NCBI GenBank assembly: GCA_030668425.1
Contig: DAOUTY010000057.1
Coordinates: 1 to 9,144, forward strand
Direction of reading: 5' to 3'
Length of the DNA stretch: 9,144 nt
Source: Chloroflexota bacterium
GTDB lineage: Bacteria > Chloroflexota > Dehalococcoidia > SZUA-161
The notes under the pieces were generated by a model. It saw only the letters and a program-made list of their open reading frames with translations, searched no databases and was not told the origin of the DNA. Each line of letters opens with the position of its first letter. Position 1 is the first letter of the stretch. A program made the translations under genes and the position numbers. This document shows positions 4,816 to 9,144 of the stretch, piece after piece.

Positions 4816-7251
4816 ATGAAAAGAAGAGAGATTAGGAAAGCGGCTGTGCTTGGCGCCGGTGTAATGGGGAGCAGGATAGCTGCTCTTCTGGCAGGGGTGG
4901 ATGTGCCCACCTATCTGCTGGATATCGTCCCTAAGGAACTGGACGAGCAGGATGTAAAGAAAGGGCTGACTAAGGAGTCCCCTGAATTCAGGAACAAGCT
5001 TGCTAAAATGGGGATACAGAATACTTTTGGCGCCAGGCCCCCTGCGATGTTTGTCCCTGCGGATGCCAAGCTCATCACCCCGGGCAACTTCGATGATCAT
5101 TTGCAGTGGCTTTCGGATGTTGACTGGATTATTGAGGGAGTAGTGGAGGACCTGAACATAAAAAGGGAACTGCTGCGAAAGGTTGAACAATACATAAAGC
5201 CCGGCACTATTATTAGCACGAATACCTCTGGCCTGTCGATAGATAAGATTTCGGAAGAGCTATCGGAGGAAACCAGAGCGCATTTTATGGGGACGCACTT
5301 CTTCAATCCCCCGAGGCACATGAAGCTCCTCGAGATTATACCCGGGAGGTCAACAGATAAAGACCTGCTGTCTTACATGGCAGACTTCTGTGAGAAACGA
5401 TTGGGCAAGAGCATAGTTTTTGCCAAAGACACGCCTAATTTCATTGCCAATAGAATCGGCGCCCATGCCGTGATTGGTGTCATGAAGGCCATGGTGGAGG
5501 ACGGCTACACTATCGAGGAAGCGGATGCCATAACCGGGCCCCCTATGGGCAGGCCGAGGAGCGCCTCCTTCAGAACGTCGGATATGGTGGGTCTGGATAC
5601 CTTCATCAAGGTGGCACAGAACGTCTGCGAGAACATAGAGGATGAACAGGAAAAGCAGGACTTCGATGTTCCAGAGTTCGTGAAGAAGATGGTTGAGTCT
5701 GGTCTCCTCGGCGACAAGACCCAAAAGGGATTTTACCAAAAGGTGGCGGGACCTGAAGGCACACAGATATTGGCCCTGGATTACAACAATATGGAATATG
5801 TCCCGCAGAGGAAGCCCACCCTTCCCATTCTGGATGAATTAAGAAAAGTGGGTGATCCGGCGATGAGTTTGCAGACCCTGGTGTATTCGAAGGACAGGGC
5901 CGGACTCTTTGCCTGGAAGGCACTTAAGAGGATGCTACTTTACAGTGCTGCGAGGGTCCCTGAGATTACCGGTGACATATTGAGTGTAGATCGGGCTATG
6001 AGATGGGGATTCAACTGGGACCTCGGCCCCTTCGAGACCTGGGATGCCATAGGGCTCAGAAAATCCGTGGAGAGGATGGAAGAAGAGGGGGAGAAGATAC
6101 CGGAGAAGATAGAGCGGATGCTCGCCTCGGGGAAGGAACGTTTCTATGAGAAACGGGATGGCAGGAGCTACTATTACGACTTCGGGAAAGCGGACTACGT
6201 GGAGGCTGAGGAGAAGCCGCAGATCATCCTGCTTCCTTCGCTAAAGGAGAGAACGAGACTTATCAAATCCAATGCGGGGGCAAGCCTCATCGATATGGGA
6301 GATGGTGTTGCCTGTCTGGAATTCCTTTCCCCGAACAATGCCATCGATCCCGATGTCATTCAGATGATCGCCGATAGTGTAGCAGAGGTGGAGGAGAACT
6401 TCGAGGGGCTTGTTATCGGCAATCAAGGCGCTAACTTCTGTGTCGGCGCAGACGTAAAGCAGATTTACACGGCTACCCAGAACAAGGAATGGGATGCTCT
6501 GGACCTTATGATAAGACAGCTTCATCAGGCGCTCATGGCTGTTAAGTACTCGGAGAAGCCGGTTGTAGCCGCACCTTTTCGCATGACCCTGGGTGGGGGA
6601 TGTGAGGTATGTATGGCGGCGAGCATGATAAGGGCCCATGTCGAGGTCTATATGGGGCAGGTGGAGTTGGGGATGGGGGTTATTCCCGCAGGAGGGGGTT
6701 GCAAAGAGATGCTCTTGAGAGCCACTGACTGGGTGCCGCCTAATATTCCCAGCGCGGTTCCCGGCGGGGGTAAGCCTGACCTTCTTCCCTATGTAGCGCG
6801 GGTCTTCGAAACCATCGCTATGGCCAAGGTATCGACCTGTGCTCAAGAGGCTTATGAACTGGGCTTCTTGAGGCCGCACGATAAGATTACAATGAACCTG
6901 GATCATCTGCTGTATGATGCTAAGCAATCGGTGCTTAACCTCGTCAAGGAGGGCTACCACCGGCCGAGGCGGAGAGATGAGATCAGGGTGACCGGCAGGA
7001 CCGGGATGGGGCTGCTGGAACTGCTGATCTACCTGTTGAAGGAAGGGTTGTACATAACCGACCACGACGCCGTAGTTGCAAAGAAGCTGGCGTACGTGCT
7101 CACCGGCGGCGACGTGGATCATAATACTCTGGTGACGGAGGAGTACCTGCTGGATCTGGAAAGGGAGGCCTTCCTTTCCCTGTGCGGGGAGGAGAAGACA
7201 CAGGCCAGGATGAAACACTTTGTTGAAACCGGCAGACCGCTGAGAAACTAG
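4816..7251 (+). CDS. fadN: Bifunctional 3-hydroxyacyl-CoA dehydrogenase / enoyl-CoA hydratase, FadN type
   Basis: The gene encodes an 811-residue beta-oxidation enzyme that hydrates enoyl-CoA and oxidises 3-hydroxyacyl-CoA with NAD. The order is dehydrogenase first and crotonase last, as in FadN of Bacillus (about 789 residues) and opposite to FadB. The NAD-binding Rossmann motif is GAGVMG at 13-18. The dehydrogenase catalytic set is complete: Ser138 (NTSGL), His161 (THFFNP), Glu173 (LLEIIPG) and Asn212 (FIANR). The first C-terminal domain ends near GDKTQKGFY, and a second, related helical domain lies at about 360-440. The crotonase domain starts near 490, with oxyanion-hole loops GNQGANFCVGAD and TLGGGCE. 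Both catalytic glutamates are present, Glu597 and Glu617, 20 residues apart as in rat enoyl-CoA hydratase. The ATG has GGGAG five bases upstream. It is the first gene of the operon, with fadA 24 bases on. Arginine is AGA/AGG in 22 of the first 25 codons. Confidence 0.95.
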   Translation: MKRREIRKAAVLGAGVMGSRIAALLAGVDVPTYLLDIVPKELDEQDVKKGLTKESPEFRNKLAKMGIQNTFGARPPAMFVPADAKLITPGNFDDHLQWLSDVDWIIEGVVEDLNIKRELLRKVEQYIKPGTIISTNTSGLSIDKISEELSEETRAHFMGTHFFNPPRHMKLLEIIPGRSTDKDLLSYMADFCEKRLGKSIVFAKDTPNFIANRIGAHAVIGVMKAMVEDGYTIEEADAITGPPMGRPRSASFRTSDMVGLDTFIKVAQNVCENIEDEQEKQDFDVPEFVKKMVESGLLGDKTQKGFYQKVAGPEGTQILALDYNNMEYVPQRKPTLPILDELRKVGDPAMSLQTLVYSKDRAGLFAWKALKRMLLYSAARVPEITGDILSVDRAMRWGFNWDLGPFETWDAIGLRKSVERMEEEGEKIPEKIERMLASGKERFYEKRDGRSYYYDFGKADYVEAEEKPQIILLPSLKERTRLIKSNAGASLIDMGDGVACLEFLSPNNAIDPDVIQMIADSVAEVEENFEGLVIGNQGANFCVGADVKQIYTATQNKEWDALDLMIRQLHQALMAVKYSEKPVVAAPFRMTLGGGCEVCMAASMIRAHVEVYMGQVELGMGVIPAGGGCKEMLLRATDWVPPNIPSAVPGGGKPDLLPYVARVFETIAMAKVSTCAQEAYELGFLRPHDKITMNLDHLLYDAKQSVLNLVKEGYHRPRRRDEIRVTGRTGMGLLELLIYLLKEGLYITDHDAVVAKKLAYVLTGGDVDHNTLVTEEYLLDLEREAFLSLCGEEKTQARMKHFVETGRPLRN

Positions 7252-7261
7252 TCCTAACGGC

Positions 7262-7267
7262 AAGGAG
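7262..7267 (+). promoter_or_regulatory. Ribosome binding site that decides the fadA start
   Basis: AAGGAG lies two bases before an ATG at 7270 and eight bases before a second in-frame ATG at 7276. Only the second has normal spacing, and it gives the thiolase N-terminus MREAVIVSAVRTA seen across the family. I therefore place the start at 7276. Confidence 0.75.
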
Positions 7268-7275
7268 ATATGATC

Positions 7276-8454
7276 ATGAGGGAAGCAGTTATAGTATCAG
7301 CAGTGAGGACCGCTCTGGCAAGAGCGATAACAGGCTCATTCAGGAATACAAGGCCTGAGTACACGGCCGCAGAGGTGGTCAAGGAAGCAGTGAGGAAGGC
7401 CAAAGGGTTGAAGCCTGAAGATGTAGATGATTTGGTCATGGGCTGCTCCTTTCCTGAGGCTGAGATGGGAATGAATATTGGCAGGGTCATAGCCCTCAAA
7501 GCCGGTTTGTCGTCGCAGGTGCCGGGGATGACGGTGAACAGGTACTGTGCCTCCGGCCTCGATGCCATTGCTATCGCTTGCCAGAGGATCATGTGCGGCT
7601 TTGCTGACGTGGTGGTGGCGGCCGGAGTGGAACACATGACCCTGGTGCCCATGGGAGGGAACAAGCCACTGCCCGACCCGGACTTGATGGAGACCCTCCC
7701 CGAGGCGTACATAACCATGGGATTGACCGCTGAGAATGTGGCCCAACGGTTCAGCGTAAGCAGAGAGGACCAGGATGCGTTTGCTCTGGAAAGCCATCAG
7801 AAAGCAATCAAGGCTCTTAACGAGGGTGTGTTCAAGGAGCAGATCCTGCCCCTGCAGGTGGTTGACCGTAGTTTCGAAAACGGAAAGACTGTGCAGTTGG
7901 AGAAAACATTTGACACCGATGAATGCGTAAGATTCGATACCTCACTGGAGAGACTTGCCAGGTTGCGTCCGCTCTTCCGTGCAGGTGGTTCGGTGACCGC
8001 GGGTAACTCATGCCCGATGAACGATGGGGCGGCAGCTACTGTGATCATGTCGAAGGAGAAGGCGAAGGAGTTAGGGCTGAAGCCCATGGCTGTCTTCAGG
8101 TCCTTAGGCGTAGGTGGGGTAGACCCTGAAATCATGGGCATTGGGCCTGTGGTAGCGGTTCCCAAGGCATTGAAATACGCCGAACTCTCTCTCGATCAGA
8201 TCGACGTCATAGAGCTAAACGAGGCGTTTGCTTCTCAATCCCTGTATGTGGTTAGAAACCTGGGTATCGATATGAGCAGGCTTAATGTTAACGGCGGTTC
8301 TATTGCCCTGGGACATCCCTTGGGATGTACGGGGGCGTATCTTACCACTAAGCTGCTTTACGAGATGGAGCGGCGAAAGGCCAGATTTGGCATGGTCACC
8401 ATGTGCACCGGGGGTGGTATGGGGGCAGCAGGAATATTCGAGAGAGAAGAGTAA
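7276..8454 (+). CDS. fadA: Acetyl-CoA acyltransferase (3-ketoacyl-CoA thiolase)
   Basis: The gene encodes a 392-residue cytosolic thiolase that cleaves 3-ketoacyl-CoA with CoA to release acetyl-CoA, the last step of each beta-oxidation turn. All active-site elements are present: the acyl-accepting Cys91 in VNRYCASGL, the NEAF loop at 315-318, His347 in GGSIALGHPLGCTG and the second catalytic cysteine, Cys377, in MCTGGGMGAAG. Length and motifs fit the FadA/degradative thiolase class, though biosynthetic acetoacetyl-CoA thiolases are similar; the position between fadN and fadE argues for degradation. An upstream ATG at 7270 would add two residues but is too close to the ribosome site. The gene lies 24 bases after fadN and 14 bases before fadE, so all three are very probably one transcript. 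AGA/AGG predominate for arginine. Confidence 0.95.
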   Translation: MREAVIVSAVRTALARAITGSFRNTRPEYTAAEVVKEAVRKAKGLKPEDVDDLVMGCSFPEAEMGMNIGRVIALKAGLSSQVPGMTVNRYCASGLDAIAIACQRIMCGFADVVVAAGVEHMTLVPMGGNKPLPDPDLMETLPEAYITMGLTAENVAQRFSVSREDQDAFALESHQKAIKALNEGVFKEQILPLQVVDRSFENGKTVQLEKTFDTDECVRFDTSLERLARLRPLFRAGGSVTAGNSCPMNDGAAATVIMSKEKAKELGLKPMAVFRSLGVGGVDPEIMGIGPVVAVPKALKYAELSLDQIDVIELNEAFASQSLYVVRNLGIDMSRLNVNGGSIALGHPLGCTGAYLTTKLLYEMERRKARFGMVTMCTGGGMGAAGIFEREE

Positions 8455-8456
8455 GG

Positions 8457-8463
8457 AAGGAGG
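8457..8463 (+). promoter_or_regulatory. Consensus ribosome binding site of fadE
   Basis: AAGGAGG, a full match to the anti-Shine-Dalgarno, begins two bases after the fadA stop and ends five bases before the fadE ATG. It supports the 8469 start and strong translation of the third gene. Confidence 0.8.
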
Positions 8464-8468
8464 AAGAC

Positions 8469-9144
8469 ATGGCAGAGAAGATCATCAGAAAGGGTGGCTC
8501 GTTTTTCCTGGAGGATGTACCTGCAGAAGAGGTGTTTACACCTGAGGACTTCAGCGATGAGCACATAATGATAGTCAGAACCACCGAACGCTTCATAAAG
8601 AATGAAGTGGAGCCACAAATTGATGTGCTGGAGCACAAGGAGGAGGACATCGAACGGTCCTTTGCAATGACCCGCAAGCTAATGCTGAAGGCAGGGGAAT
8701 TAGGGCTTCTAGGGGTAGACATCGAGGAGAAATACGGCGGTGCGGAAATGGATGTTATAGCCTCCCTGCTAATCTGCGAGCATTCTGCGTTGTCAGGTTC
8801 ATTCGGCCTGACCATGAATGACCACACTGGGATAGGCTCGGCGCCACTGATCTTTTTTGGCAACAAAGACCAAAAGGAGAAGTATCTTCCTGGCATGACG
8901 CGGGGTGAGAAGATCGGAGCCTACGCGCTGACCGAGCCGGAGGCGGGCACCGATGCTATGTCAATAAAAGCGACGGCGAAGCTGTCACCAGACGGCAAGT
9001 ATTATAAGCTCGACGGCACCAAGCAGTATGTAACCAACGGTGGCTTTGCCGACATCATATTCACCTACGCCAGGGTCGACGATAAAATGACAGCCTTCAT
9101 AGTGGAGAAGGATTTCGAGGGGGTGTCCGCGGGGGCCGAGGATA
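8469..9144 (+). CDS. fadE: Acyl-CoA dehydrogenase, FadE type, partial (cut by window edge)
   Basis: The first 225 codons are present and the frame is open to the window edge; FadE of Bacillus has about 594 residues, so well over half is missing. The enzyme would make the first oxidation of acyl-CoA to trans-2-enoyl-CoA using FAD, passing electrons to electron-transfer flavoprotein. The N-terminus, MAEKIIRKGGSFFLEDVPAE and then VFTPEDFSDEH, is the extension typical of FadE-like long-form dehydrogenases. The helical domain follows (LGLLGVDIEEKYGGAEMD near 78-95), then the FAD/substrate motif AYALTEPEAGTDA at 151-163 and KQYVTNGGFADI, where most relatives have Trp for the Tyr. The catalytic glutamate lies beyond the edge and cannot be checked. 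It completes the fadN-fadA-fadE order known from Bacillus. Confidence 0.93.
   Translation, partial: MAEKIIRKGGSFFLEDVPAEEVFTPEDFSDEHIMIVRTTERFIKNEVEPQIDVLEHKEEDIERSFAMTRKLMLKAGELGLLGVDIEEKYGGAEMDVIASLLICEHSALSGSFGLTMNDHTGIGSAPLIFFGNKDQKEKYLPGMTRGEKIGAYALTEPEAGTDAMSIKATAKLSPDGKYYKLDGTKQYVTNGGFADIIFTYARVDDKMTAFIVEKDFEGVSAGAED

Noticed and set aside
4579..4816. Riboswitch in the divergent region
   Set aside because: The fadN leader is only about 97 bases and I could find no conserved aptamer core or terminator/antiterminator pair in it.
6241..7263. A 340-codon open frame antisense to the 3' part of fadN
   Set aside because: It lies wholly opposite a gene with full catalytic motifs, has no recognisable domain and no good ribosome site. 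It is a shadow frame.

Overview
The window looks like chromosomal DNA from an anaerobic or facultatively anaerobic bacterium with fatty-acid-type beta-oxidation. Three things support this: a FadN/FadA/FadE-type gene order on the + strand, an oxygen-sensitive glycyl radical enzyme on the - strand, and good Shine-Dalgarno sites in front of most genes. The phylum cannot be fixed from the sequence alone. Bacillota, Chloroflexota and Desulfobacterota-like anaerobes are all possible.

Layout. Positions 1-404 hold no convincing gene. They carry one copy of a ~48-bp repeat and a good promoter for a SAM-dependent methyltransferase (405-1442, +). Positions 1443-1736 hold the second repeat copy, some foldable sequence and a strong + strand intrinsic terminator. 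An fxsA-like membrane protein gene (1737-2132, -) and a PFL-like glycyl radical enzyme gene (2213-4579, -) form a minus-strand block. A 236-bp divergent promoter region (4580-4815) separates this block from fadN (4816-7251), fadA (7276-8454) and the start of fadE (8469 to the window edge).

How the genes work together. The three + strand genes on the right form a tight operon with gaps of 24 and 14 bases. They encode acyl-CoA dehydrogenase, enoyl-CoA hydratase/3-hydroxyacyl-CoA dehydrogenase and thiolase, which is every step of a beta-oxidation turn. The glycyl radical enzyme has the GCVE active-site loop of the eliminase/dehydratase-type enzymes, not the Cys-Cys pair of true pyruvate formate-lyase. 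Its substrate is unknown and no activating enzyme is visible.

The most notable signals are: (i) a sharp switch in arginine codons between the minus-strand block (mostly CGN) and all the + strand genes (mostly AGA/AGG), which suggests different origins; (ii) a 42/48-identical direct repeat flanking the methyltransferase gene; (iii) palindromic and helically phased GACAAA motifs on the fadN promoter, with the 9-mer TTGACAAAC shared with the methyltransferase promoter; and (iv) the orphan glycyl radical enzyme facing the beta-oxidation operon.
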